From Spirochaetota bacterium (lineage in GTDB: Bacteria > Spirochaetota > UBA4802 > JAFGDQ01), in contig JAFGDQ010000114.1 in NCBI GenBank assembly GCA_016932015.1, positions 1 through 64,000 of the forward strand: 64,000 nt of DNA, in the 5' to 3' direction. Positions 8,492-17,094 of this stretch are shown one piece after another (positions within the stretch are counted from its first letter, which is position 1; every line of letters starts with the position of its first letter). A program made the translations under genes and the position numbers. A model generated the notes under the pieces. That model was not told where the DNA came from. It made no database searches and was given only the letters and a program-made list of their open reading frames with translations.

Positions 8492-11089
8492 ATGGATAAT
8501 ATAATAAATTTTGATAAAGATCTGAAAAATGTTGATGATAAATTCTATAAAAAAGCTGGGATAAGAGGGAAAAGAGCTCTCGAACTTGCTGCAATGGGAC
8601 TTCCGATCGCACCCGGATTCATTATCGACTCGGAATTAACAAACCAGCTTCCAAGGACTAATGTAAAACAATTAATAAAAACAGCTGTTACGCAAATTGA
8701 GAAAGACATTGACAAAGAATTCGGGAATCCTAAAAAACCTTTGCTTTTAAAAGTTGTTTTAAGTTCGGACTTGAATGTTCCTTTTTTCCCGTCAATTCAC
8801 AATGTCGGATTAAACAGTAAAACAGTAGCCGGTTTCGCCAACTTTACAGGTAAGGAATTCGCATATGGTGAAGAAATTTTTCTTCTTCACAGCATGGCAA
8901 CCAAAATTTATAAATTAAAAGAGGAAGATATTAAAAAAATAGAAGCGGCCAAATCCAGACAGCAAAATCTGGAGTCAATGAGTAAAACTATTGAAAACTA
9001 TAAAAAACTTCTTGGCGATAAATATAGTGAGGATGTATATGATCAGCTCAGCCTGATCCTGAAAGGAGCTGCCGATACATATTGTGATTCCGAACTTGAT
9101 GTTGATAATTCCCTGTCAATAATGGTCCAGGCAATGGTATATGGAAACTTCGGGCAGAATTCATATTCAGGTAATTATTATACCCGGGATATTGTAACCG
9201 GTGCTCCGAAAATATCGGGCAAATATCTGCAAAATGCATTTGATATTGATAAAACCAGGCCGAAAGATATTTCAACAATTAACAAAAAATACTTTGATAA
9301 TTTTTCCGAAATAGGGAAAAAAATTGAAGATCATTACAGGGAAATTCGGGAAATCAAGTTTACAATCGAAGAAGGAAAATTCTGGATTGTTGAACAATTT
9401 GAGGTTGATGAAAAATCAACCCAGTCACACATAAAAACTCTGCTTGACCTTAACATCAGGAAGAAAATACCGGAGAAATACCTCATACAGCATATTGATC
9501 CTAATCAGCTTAATGAATTACTGCATCCGGTTATAGACCCGCGTACAATAAAAAACGTCAAAAAAATACAGGGCGGAATATCAGGGTCAACCGGTGCCGC
9601 AATCGGACGTGTTTATTTTTCAACTCCAAAATTACTGGAAGAGCACAAACGCGCTATAATGAGGGGTGATGACACTAATATGATCCTTGTTATGCCTGCA
9701 ACATATGCCGAAGACGTTAAAGCTATTGAGCTGTCAAAGGGTGTAATATCAACAGAAGGCGGATTCTCTTCACACGCACCTGTTGTAGCAAGAAGCCTTG
9801 GAAAGGTTGCAATGGTTCAGCCGGACATGAAAATTCGCGGCAATTCATTCACATTGAGCGGAAAGACAATAAAAGAAGGCGATTATATTTCAATCAACGT
9901 GCCGTATTACGAAGCTCCTACAATTTATCTTGGACAGGTAGGATTGATTGAGCCGAATTTCAAAGAGAACGGGCTTCTCGATTTCATTGATATAGTTCAT
10001 AAATTTATCGGTGATTTTGATGTCCGGGCAAATGCTGACCAGCCTAGAGACGCCACTGTTGCAAAACAGTTTCATGCCAGAGGTATCGGATTGTGCAGAA
10101 CCGAACATATGTTCTTTAACGAAAAACGAATTATGACTTTCAGACAGATGATACTTGCTGAAGATGAAACGGAAAGGAATAAAGCCCTCAGCGCATTAAA
10201 GCCTATGCAGAGGTCGGACTTTTACGAATTATTTAAAATAATGCAGGGACTTCCTGTTACTATAAGACTGCTCGATGCGCCATTGCATGAATTTCTTCCA
10301 AGAACTCAGCAAAGCATGGACGAACTGATAAAATTCCTGAGAACAAAGAAAAAAAATGTTTCAGCACAGGAAATTAAATCAAGATGTGATGAACTTTCCG
10401 AAATGAACCCGATGCTCGGTCACAGAGGCTGCAGAGTCGCGATTACCCACCCTGAGATTTATGAAATGCAGTGCAGGGCTATCTTTGAAGCTGCCTGTAT
10501 GTTAAAGAAAGAAGGCATTAAAGTGCATCCTGAGATAATGATTCCTATTGTAATGAGCGAGCAGGAACTTAAATTCATTAAAAACGGTAAAAAAATCGAA
10601 GGTAAAACAGTAAAAGGTATTCGGGATATAAAGGATGAAGTAATCAAGGAATACGGGATCAAAGAAATTGACTACAGGATAGGAACAATGATAGAACTGC
10701 CTGCAGCAGCCTTAAGAGCAGGGTCAATCGCACAGTACGCCGAATTTTTCAGCTTTGGTACAAACGACCTGACACAAACATCATACGGGCTTTCACGAGA
10801 TGACAGTAACTCATTTTTCCCGAGCTATTCTCTTTATGACCTGGTAAAAGATAATCCTTTTAAAGTTCTCGGAGATGAAGTTAAAGAACTAATCGAAACC
10901 GCACAGCTGAGAGGGAAACTAACAAGGCCGAACATTAAGACAGGCCTGTGCGGAGAACACGGAGCGGATCCGGAAAATATCGGTTTCTGCATAAATGCAG
11001 GTTTAAATTATGTTTCATGTTCAGCTTATTCAATTCCGCTTGCAAAACTCGCTATTGCCAAACACAATGTAGCTGAAGAAGAGGAATAA
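8492..11089 (+). CDS. ppdK: Pyruvate,phosphate dikinase homologue with degenerate ATP-grasp domain
   Basis: An 865-aa protein, the normal PPDK length, colinear over its whole length with classical PPDK. The central phosphohistidine domain is intact (GGFSSHAPVVAR, catalytic His 428). So is the C-terminal PEP/pyruvate barrel: RLLDAPLHEF, MLGHRGCR, GTMIELP, SFGTNDLTQ and the active-site Cys in GLCGEHGADP. The N-terminal nucleotide domain is colinear but altered. Lys27 is kept, but the SVRSGAR loop is KVVLSS (87-92), the Asp/Glu pair becomes Glu287/Lys289, and the LQTR motif reads VEQF (300-303). Conversion of ATP, Pi and pyruvate to PEP is therefore doubtful. GGAGG lies 11 nt before the ATG. A PAP-like PEP-binding or regulatory role is possible. 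Confidence 0.85.
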   Translation: MDNIINFDKDLKNVDDKFYKKAGIRGKRALELAAMGLPIAPGFIIDSELTNQLPRTNVKQLIKTAVTQIEKDIDKEFGNPKKPLLLKVVLSSDLNVPFFPSIHNVGLNSKTVAGFANFTGKEFAYGEEIFLLHSMATKIYKLKEEDIKKIEAAKSRQQNLESMSKTIENYKKLLGDKYSEDVYDQLSLILKGAADTYCDSELDVDNSLSIMVQAMVYGNFGQNSYSGNYYTRDIVTGAPKISGKYLQNAFDIDKTRPKDISTINKKYFDNFSEIGKKIEDHYREIREIKFTIEEGKFWIVEQFEVDEKSTQSHIKTLLDLNIRKKIPEKYLIQHIDPNQLNELLHPVIDPRTIKNVKKIQGGISGSTGAAIGRVYFSTPKLLEEHKRAIMRGDDTNMILVMPATYAEDVKAIELSKGVISTEGGFSSHAPVVARSLGKVAMVQPDMKIRGNSFTLSGKTIKEGDYISINVPYYEAPTIYLGQVGLIEPNFKENGLLDFIDIVHKFIGDFDVRANADQPRDATVAKQFHARGIGLCRTEHMFFNEKRIMTFRQMILAEDETERNKALSALKPMQRSDFYELFKIMQGLPVTIRLLDAPLHEFLPRTQQSMDELIKFLRTKKKNVSAQEIKSRCDELSEMNPMLGHRGCRVAITHPEIYEMQCRAIFEAACMLKKEGIKVHPEIMIPIVMSEQELKFIKNGKKIEGKTVKGIRDIKDEVIKEYGIKEIDYRIGTMIELPAAALRAGSIAQYAEFFSFGTNDLTQTSYGLSRDDSNSFFPSYSLYDLVKDNPFKVLGDEVKELIETAQLRGKLTRPNIKTGLCGEHGADPENIGFCINAGLNYVSCSAYSIPLAKLAIAKHNVAEEEE

Positions 11090-11103
11090 AACCTGATAAT
11101 AAC

Positions 11104-12390
11104 ATGAATCAATCAACAGAATCTCATACCGGCAGCATTCAGGATAAAAAATCCGGAGACCTGAAAAAACTTCTGGATATCAATAATATCATAATCTCCA
11201 TTCTGGATATAGGTAAACTTCTGAACATTATAATGGAAACCATCAAGGATATTATGAATGCCGAGGCTAGTACACTTTTTCTTTATGAGGAAAAAACCAA
11301 AGACCTTGTATTTAAAGTGGCGCTGGGAGAAGCCGGTAAGGAGCTGACTGAGAAATACAGGGTAAAAGTTGGACAGGGGGTTGCCGGCTGGGTCGCTGAA
11401 AAGAAACAGCCTGTTTATATTAATAACGTCTACAATGATGAAAGATTTGATCCTAATTATGATAAGAAAACCGGTTTTAACTCCAGGGCAATACTTTGTG
11501 TGCCATTACTCTTTAAAGGAAAATTACTCGGAGTAATACAGGCAATAAATCCGATTGGCAGGCCCGGGTTTACTGACGATGATCTTGACCTGTTCTGCTT
11601 ATTTGCCAATCAGGCGGTATTGGCGGTTCAAAATGCCATTTTCTTTCAAAACGCTCTGGAAGAGCAAAGACTGAAAAATGAGATATCTTCGGCAAAAGCT
11701 TTTCAGAAATCTCTGCTTCCTGCAATAAATAATAAAAATGACGGAATTCATATAGCAGCAAGATCATTTTCCGCCAGAGAAGTTGGAGGTGAATTTTACG
11801 ATATTTTTAATTTTCAGGACAATTCAATCGGCATTGTAATCGGCGGAATACATATGAAGGGTATTCCGGGAGCTTTAAATGCCTCAATAGTATCAGGGGC
11901 AATAAAGGGATTAAGCCTTAAACTAAATGGCCATCCTTCCGGAATAATTACAGCTCTTAATAATACCATAACAAAAAGTATTACTACAATTGACAATCTT
12001 TCTCTTTTTTACGGGCTTATTTCTACGGACAAAAAAATACTGCATTTTGTAAACGCCGGTTTTGCCTACCCTATTATAATCAGAAAAAATGTTGCCAGGT
12101 ATTTAAAATTTAAAAGCAATTCACTAGGCAAATTGCAGAATCTCCCGAAAAGAATAAGTGTTAAGTTAGAACCCGAAGACTTTTTTGTAATAATAACAGA
12201 CGGCATTGTCAATATTAAAAACCGCGGTGCACAGAATATGGGATTAAAAAGAATAATGGACCATTTAAGCAACAATTTTGAATCCCCGCAGGATATTGTC
12301 GATTCACTAATTAAACTTACGGATGATTTTCTTGACGGGCTTGAAAAGATGGAAGACATATCCATCCTGGCCCTAAAAATAGAGGATTAA
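11104..12390 (+). CDS. GAF domain-PP2C (SpoIIE/RsbU-like) protein, probably degenerate
   Basis: A 428-aa cytoplasmic protein. A GAF sensor domain covers about residues 25-185 (EASTLFLYEE, GQGVAGWVAEK, LLGVIQAINP). It is followed by a short helical linker and a SpoIIE/RsbU-type phosphatase domain (about 195-425). Such enzymes dephosphorylate STAS anti-anti-sigma proteins, and several STAS genes occur in this window. The first metal motif GGDFYD reads GGEFYD (228-233). The GDVSGKG motif is GGIHMKG (247-253), losing its aspartate; the later ITDG and EDISIL motifs remain. It may be a pseudophosphatase that signals by binding. It starts 14 nt after the ppdK homologue and is probably co-transcribed. 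Confidence 0.8.
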   Translation: MNQSTESHTGSIQDKKSGDLKKLLDINNIIISILDIGKLLNIIMETIKDIMNAEASTLFLYEEKTKDLVFKVALGEAGKELTEKYRVKVGQGVAGWVAEKKQPVYINNVYNDERFDPNYDKKTGFNSRAILCVPLLFKGKLLGVIQAINPIGRPGFTDDDLDLFCLFANQAVLAVQNAIFFQNALEEQRLKNEISSAKAFQKSLLPAINNKNDGIHIAARSFSAREVGGEFYDIFNFQDNSIGIVIGGIHMKGIPGALNASIVSGAIKGLSLKLNGHPSGIITALNNTITKSITTIDNLSLFYGLISTDKKILHFVNAGFAYPIIIRKNVARYLKFKSNSLGKLQNLPKRISVKLEPEDFFVIITDGIVNIKNRGAQNMGLKRIMDHLSNNFESPQDIVDSLIKLTDDFLDGLEKMEDISILALKIED

Positions 12391-12397
12391 TAATACT

Positions 12398-12619
12398 ATG
12401 AGCAATTATGTATCAATAATATTCTGCAAAAACTGTAATTCCAGGTATGTAGAGATTGAGGAATGGGCTGAACCGGAAAAAAAAGTAATAATCCGCTGCC
12501 GAACCTGCGGAGTCAGTGAAATTGTTACAAATTTTACTCTCGGAAGGTGCAAGATTTCCGACAAAGACCTGCAAACCGCAAGAGATACCCGGGCGATTCC
12601 TTTTAAATTTGAAAGATAA
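12398..12619 (+). CDS. Small zinc-ribbon protein
   Basis: A 73-aa protein with two Cys-x2-Cys knuckles (Cys10/13 and Cys34/37), the geometry of a zinc ribbon, and a basic C-terminal tail. It starts 7 nt after the GAF-PP2C stop, so it is very likely co-translated as the last gene of the group. Zinc ribbons of this size bind nucleic acid or a protein partner; nothing further can be assigned. Its 3' end faces the convergent glycosyltransferase gene with a 12-nt gap. Confidence 0.65.
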   Translation: MSNYVSIIFCKNCNSRYVEIEEWAEPEKKVIIRCRTCGVSEIVTNFTLGRCKISDKDLQTARDTRAIPFKFER

Positions 12620-12631
12620 AAAGTTCCAGAA

Positions 12632-13447
12632 TTAATATCGTTTAAAAATTTTCTTAAAAAGAATCCCAATAAAGAAAAACATTACAAGAAACAATCTTCC
12701 CAGTCTCCAGGGTCTTAAAACTATCCTGTAAAACCAGTCAAGGCCGCGTGTCATAAAAAATGCAGGAGCTTTTTTAATTTCACCTGATATAATATCAAGA
12801 CTTCCTCCGACACCGATTATAACACCATGCTTCAGCTCGCTCTTAAGCTTATATATCCAGTGTTCCTCTTTGGGAAAACCCAGTCCAACAAAAATAATAT
12901 CCGGCTCGCTTTTCTGTATAGCTTCTATTATTGCTTCCTCTCTGCTTTTAGTAAAAAAACCGCCGTGCCTTCCTACTATTCTTATCTTTGGAAAGGATTT
13001 TCGGATATTAAAAAAAGCGCGTTCCACGATATCAGGTTTCCCGCCCACGAGGAATATTGTATACTCTTTCATTTCCGCTATGCGAATCAGATCCATCATA
13101 AAACTTAAAATAGGAATTCTTTCCCTGATACCGGAATTAAGCATTCTTGACGCCCACCTGAGACCTGCTCCGCTGGAAAGATACATTGATGCCTTATTAT
13201 AAATCAGCATCAGATCGGAGTTAAATCTTATTTTTATTATTTTATAAGGATTTAAAAAGATAATGTGGTAAAGCCCGCGGCTGTCTATCATGGACATTAC
13301 TTTTACGATTGACTGATCTCTTGTAAGATTATCAACAGCCAGGCCGAGTATGTTTACAATATTAGTATCATCCAGGCTTACCTGATTGTATTCAAGAATA
13401 ATGTCCCTGTTCTCTTTCCAGGAATCATAATATATCTCATCACTCAA
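12632..13447 (-). CDS. WecG/TagA/CpsF family glycosyltransferase
   Basis: A 271-aa protein with the family's recognisable blocks: NILGLAVDNLT at the N-terminus, FLNPYKIIKI, SSGAGLRWASR, the FLVGGKPDIVERA strand-helix, FVGLGFPKEEHWI, and GVGGSLDIISGEIKKAP. These enzymes transfer N-acetylmannosamine or a related UDP-sugar to a lipid-linked acceptor during teichoic acid, enterobacterial common antigen or exopolysaccharide synthesis. The last 25 residues are hydrophobic then basic, consistent with peripheral membrane attachment. The sugar and acceptor cannot be told from sequence. No other polysaccharide gene is adjacent. An AGGAG site lies about 14 nt before the ATG. Confidence 0.85.
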   Translation of the reverse strand: MSDEIYYDSWKENRDIILEYNQVSLDDTNIVNILGLAVDNLTRDQSIVKVMSMIDSRGLYHIIFLNPYKIIKIRFNSDLMLIYNKASMYLSSGAGLRWASRMLNSGIRERIPILSFMMDLIRIAEMKEYTIFLVGGKPDIVERAFFNIRKSFPKIRIVGRHGGFFTKSREEAIIEAIQKSEPDIIFVGLGFPKEEHWIYKLKSELKHGVIIGVGGSLDIISGEIKKAPAFFMTRGLDWFYRIVLRPWRLGRLFLVMFFFIGILFKKIFKRY

Positions 13448-13568
13448 GGCAGATACTCCTTTATTACATTCAGATTTAACGGTACAGATCTTTCAGTAGA
13501 AGACCAGAAAATAATCGAATAAAGTAACTAAAGGTAAGAACTAATATTCCGTCAAATACTGTATATGA

Positions 13569-14021
13569 TTATTTATTGTGAGAATTTTTTAAAACCGCAT
13601 ATTCATAACCGTCAATGAGTACATTGAAAGATGCGGCATTGATGTTCTGTGACAGGTGATATACACGCCAGACATCCTCTCCGTCTGAAAATATAATTGT
13701 TACTTCAACATCAGTGCTGGTGCCGCTTTTCGCATTTAAAATATTTGCGCTGTAATCTATTAGTTCTACTTTTGCAATCTCAGGGAAAAGAGGCGTTAAC
13801 GCCTTCTTTAAAACTCTGGCAAGCGCATCCACAGGTCCGTTTCCTGTTGATGCTTCGTGTATAAAGCGCCCGTTAGCTTCTATCTGTACTGTTGCTTCGG
13901 GTTCTGTTCCATTATCAATAAGAGTATAGGTGCCAATTACCTTAAAAGGCTGTTTATATTTCTTGAGCGAGCGGGCAATTGTCAGCTTATGCGTTGCGTC
14001 TTTAACTTCAAAATTGAGCAT
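13569..14021 (-). CDS. Stand-alone LeuA/CimA allosteric (LeuA-dimer) domain protein
   Basis: A 150-aa protein corresponding only to the C-terminal regulatory domain of 2-isopropylmalate or citramalate synthase. It carries the signature TGNGPVDALARVLKKAL, then a strand-turn-strand with STDVEVTI and a final WRVYHLSQNINAASFNVLIDGYEYAV block, which is closer to the citramalate synthase type. No catalytic TIM barrel is fused or adjacent. The complete leuA at 38840 has its own copy of this domain. In full-length enzymes it binds leucine or isoleucine; here it could be a free amino-acid sensor or a trans-acting regulatory subunit. It follows the small lipoprotein gene by 50 nt on the same strand. 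Confidence 0.75.
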   Translation of the reverse strand: MLNFEVKDATHKLTIARSLKKYKQPFKVIGTYTLIDNGTEPEATVQIEANGRFIHEASTGNGPVDALARVLKKALTPLFPEIAKVELIDYSANILNAKSGTSTDVEVTIIFSDGEDVWRVYHLSQNINAASFNVLIDGYEYAVLKNSHNK

Positions 14022-14071
14022 ATTTTATAATTATTAGGTTAATATTTCACAAACTGATACTTACTGCTAAT

Positions 14072-14485
14072 CTATTCTGTTGAACTCTCGTCGTCTTCTT
14101 CCTCTCCATATTCATAGTCCAGTTCAAGCATAGTAACAAATTCATCATCACTATCCTGATAATTGGAACTAAGTTGAGCACTTTTCACTTTGACATCATC
14201 TTTATAAATTTTAATTTCCAATGTCTGGCTGGGGGTTGACTTTATTGCCGTAACTTCAATATAATCCAGTTCATCAATTTCAACTTCATATTCATACTGA
14301 CTATATCCAATATTTTCCCCGGAAAAAGTTACTGTTCTCCCGCCATCAACTTTGTAATGTCCTTCAAAATTACCACCAGTGCCAATAACTGAAATTTTTA
14401 CAGGTTCCTCTTCTTCAGAGCAGGCAGGGAGAAAAGAAAAAATTAATAAAACTGCAAGACATATTTTATTTATATTATTAACCAT
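14072..14485 (-). CDS. Small acidic lipoprotein
   Basis: A 137-aa protein with a lipoprotein signal: a basic start, a hydrophobic core and the lipobox LPAC (Cys22). The mature part is a small, probably all-beta domain ending in an acidic Glu/Asp tail. No family was recognised. It would be anchored to a membrane on the periplasmic side. It sits upstream of the stand-alone LeuA domain in the same direction, but a functional link between a lipoprotein and a cytoplasmic sensor is not obvious. Confidence 0.65.
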   Translation of the reverse strand: MVNNINKICLAVLLIFSFLPACSEEEEPVKISVIGTGGNFEGHYKVDGGRTVTFSGENIGYSQYEYEVEIDELDYIEVTAIKSTPSQTLEIKIYKDDVKVKSAQLSSNYQDSDDEFVTMLELDYEYGEEEDDESSTE

Positions 14486-14684
14486 TAATCAATATTCCTG
14501 TTATTCTTTTATGTACTTATAATATAACAGCCGGTAACTGATTTCATCAATATTTTTATTATTATTTAAATCATTCCTGTCAAGATAATTATAACTGAAA
14601 CAGAGATTGATTTGAAGTAATTATGCTAATATAAAATACCGATTATAAAATCAAATAATCATTTTATTATAATTATACTAATTT

Positions 14685-15203
14685 CTAATTACAGTCAGCT
14701 TTTTTATCCATGTAATCCTGAAATGAAACCTGCTTTTTATAACATTCTTCATTTACATATCTTAATATAGCTGTAAACATTTCAGGCTTAATAAAACCAG
14801 GTACCAAATCTATCGGTTTACCGTCTTTATCCATAAATAAAACAGTTGGCAAACCTTTAACTCCAACAGCAGAAGCCAATCCGTTTGGAGTTGTTTCCAT
14901 TCCCATGTAATTAATTTTATCGTTTTTCTCGGTATTGAGCCTGATCGCGATGAAATTCTCCGAAAGTATTTTAATAACTTCTTTATTGGAAAATGTTTCT
15001 TTATCCATAACCTTGCACCAGTGGCACCAGTCAGCATAGAAATCAATTACAATTGATTTTTTCTGCTCTTTTGCCTTTATAAGACCTGTATCAAAGGATT
15101 CCCACTTTACACTTTCTACCGAACTTTCTTTAGGTTTGGAGTTTCCGGGGCATGAAACCTGAATAACTGCAATCAATATGATTAATATAATTTTAAACTT
15201 CAT
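14685..15203 (-). CDS. Thioredoxin-fold lipoprotein
   Basis: A 172-aa protein with a lipobox ending at Cys18 (VSC) and a thioredoxin-like domain. The redox motif is CHWC at residues 60-63 (YADWCHWCKVMD), followed by the usual cis-proline strand GLPTVLFMDKDG. This matches the DsbD C-terminal/thioredoxin_7 group, which reduces disulfides of envelope proteins or maintains apocytochromes. Membrane attachment through the N-terminal cysteine places it on the periplasmic face. A GAAGAGGAA ribosome site precedes the ATG. No partner such as DsbD or a cytochrome maturation gene lies nearby. Confidence 0.85.
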   Translation of the reverse strand: MKFKIILIILIAVIQVSCPGNSKPKESSVESVKWESFDTGLIKAKEQKKSIVIDFYADWCHWCKVMDKETFSNKEVIKILSENFIAIRLNTEKNDKINYMGMETTPNGLASAVGVKGLPTVLFMDKDGKPIDLVPGFIKPEMFTAILRYVNEECYKKQVSFQDYMDKKADCN

Positions 15204-15356
15204 TTTTTCCTCTTCAATGTTTAATTCAATATTTAGATTCCCTGATATTTATCTAAATATAACTAATATAACTACTTACAGACAGGCTGTATATTAATTA
15301 TATTAATGTATACATATTTTAACAGGAGAATATAAATATTGTAAGTGCAGGATTCA

Positions 15357-15977
15357 TTAAAATGTTACAGTCTGATCAGGGTCAACAAAAAATTCTGTTT
15401 TACAGTCAGGGCATATATAATTACCGCTTTTTTTAACTCTGATCATGCTTTTGCAGTTGCTGCATTCGAGAATAATCGGATTTTCAAATACTTTTTCAGT
15501 ATTGTCTTTATAAAAATTCATTACTAATGAATTATCTGAATCTGTTTTTATCTCTCCCGAATCAATATTCATTTGACTCTGATTCATGATATCTATCTGT
15601 TCTTTTCTGATTTCTTCCTCAAGTTTAAAATGTTTATCCATAATCTGTATTGCTTCAGCTTTGTCTGCTGCTGTCCGGATAACCTTGTCAAATCCGAGCA
15701 ATTTAAAAAGCGCCTGTATTTCATCAGTAACACTGCAGATAATAAACATTCCTTTCTGTGCGAGTACTTTTTTCTGAATGTATAGAATAACTCCAATACC
15801 TGCAGAACTTATGTATTCAATATTTTCAGCATTTATAACAATATTTGATTTCTTTCTGGATAGCAATTGATTTATGTAATCTTCAAAATCGGCGCTGTTT
15901 TCAGAATTGAGAGCGCCCTTCACATCAACAATTATTGCTTTATCATCAATTACTGCTGAATGACTGATAAAGATCAT
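15357..15977 (-). CDS. STAS domain protein with C-terminal zinc ribbon
   Basis: A 206-aa protein. Residues 1-110 form a STAS (anti-sigma factor antagonist) domain with the switch-serine region YISSAGIGVILYI, in which a serine is the usual phosphorylation site. A linker leads to a C-terminal zinc ribbon with CSNC and CPDC knuckles (about 170-195). STAS proteins act in partner switching with an anti-sigma kinase and a PP2C phosphatase. The ribbon is an unusual addition. The start overlaps the stop of the upstream membrane sensor by 4 nt (ATGA), indicating translational coupling, so it is probably the sensor's output partner. Confidence 0.85.
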   Translation of the reverse strand: MIFISHSAVIDDKAIIVDVKGALNSENSADFEDYINQLLSRKKSNIVINAENIEYISSAGIGVILYIQKKVLAQKGMFIICSVTDEIQALFKLLGFDKVIRTAADKAEAIQIMDKHFKLEEEIRKEQIDIMNQSQMNIDSGEIKTDSDNSLVMNFYKDNTEKVFENPIILECSNCKSMIRVKKSGNYICPDCKTEFFVDPDQTVTF

Positions 15978-16915
15978 ACAATTTTCCTCTTCTTATCGGT
16001 AACTGCTACAGCATCTTTTATAATACTTTTATCAGAATTATTTATTTTACAATTAAAAGTGCTTTTTATTTTTATTGCTTCTTTTAATCTTCCATTCATG
16101 CCGTTTTTACGCATTGAGTAGACCGGAGCAATGATGCTTTCGATTTCATGTTCAACTATTTCTCCGGCCCTTCTTTTACTCAGGCTACTGTATCTGAAAA
16201 AAATAACTACAGAGATAAAAAAAGAAATACCTAACGATATTCCGGCAAATATATAAGATAGATTCAGAATATTATTAAAAAGTTCAAGCAGAAATTTATA
16301 AATCCTGTCCTTGCTAACAAGGAAACTTACACAGCCTATGCCTTGTTCTTTATGAAAAACCGCTCTTGTCACAAGCCACCCGGGCACATCAACTTTGTTG
16401 TAAATATACTGTTTTAACAGTTGTGTAACATCTTTTCTGAAAGGAATTTTCAAATCATTGTCATATATATGATAATCCATAAACTGGACATTGTCAGTTT
16501 TACTCCAGACCGGAAGCATAATGAGATCCACATTATACGCGAATTCATCAGTGGCGATATTTCCTTTAAGGTCTTTTTCAACTTCCCTGTCTGAATGTAT
16601 AATGATTTTACCGTCAGAAAGCACAAAGAATGCTTCATCAATTATTTCTTCTTCAATTTTTTCCCGGAATAATTGTTTCAGCTTAAAATAATTTTTATTT
16701 TTATAGCTTAGTTCCGCGAGATTTGCCGAGGCTTCTGCAAGAGGAATTAAATAATCACGTGCGGCTTTTTCAATATCTGAAATTCTGCTTTTGGCTTCAA
16801 AATAAAAATAACCGGACAGAACAGCCGCAGAAAACAGGCCTAAAATTATCAACAGGATAAAGAATATACCGACTGGAACAACTCTTCTTTTTTTTATCTT
16901 TTTTTTCGTCTTCAT
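15974..16915 (-). CDS. Two-TM membrane sensor with extracytoplasmic domain
   Basis: A 313-aa protein. A basic N-terminus (KTKKKIKKRRVV) precedes TM helix 1 (about 13-36). An extracytoplasmic domain of some 185 residues follows, resembling a Cache/CHASE-like sensor (FFVLSDGKIIIHSDREVEKDL). TM helix 2 lies near 222-248, then comes a short cytoplasmic tail. There is no kinase, methyl-accepting or cyclase domain in the tail, so signalling must go through a partner. The 4-nt overlap with the STAS gene makes that protein the likely candidate. The ligand is unknown. Confidence 0.7.
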   Translation of the reverse strand: MKTKKKIKKRRVVPVGIFFILLIILGLFSAAVLSGYFYFEAKSRISDIEKAARDYLIPLAEASANLAELSYKNKNYFKLKQLFREKIEEEIIDEAFFVLSDGKIIIHSDREVEKDLKGNIATDEFAYNVDLIMLPVWSKTDNVQFMDYHIYDNDLKIPFRKDVTQLLKQYIYNKVDVPGWLVTRAVFHKEQGIGCVSFLVSKDRIYKFLLELFNNILNLSYIFAGISLGISFFISVVIFFRYSSLSKRRAGEIVEHEIESIIAPVYSMRKNGMNGRLKEAIKIKSTFNCKINNSDKSIIKDAVAVTDKKRKIV

Positions 16916-17094
16916 TTATATCCGGGAATATAGTAAATTCATATTTATTGAAATATAAGTATATGCTTTATTTTCGGCACAATTCAAGTGAATAATTAAT
17001 AAAAGCAGCTGATATTGGATGGATTTAAAGCATTAAAAGAATGCTTCATTTTAATATATAGATATTATTGCTGAATGAAAGACTGAAAAATTGT

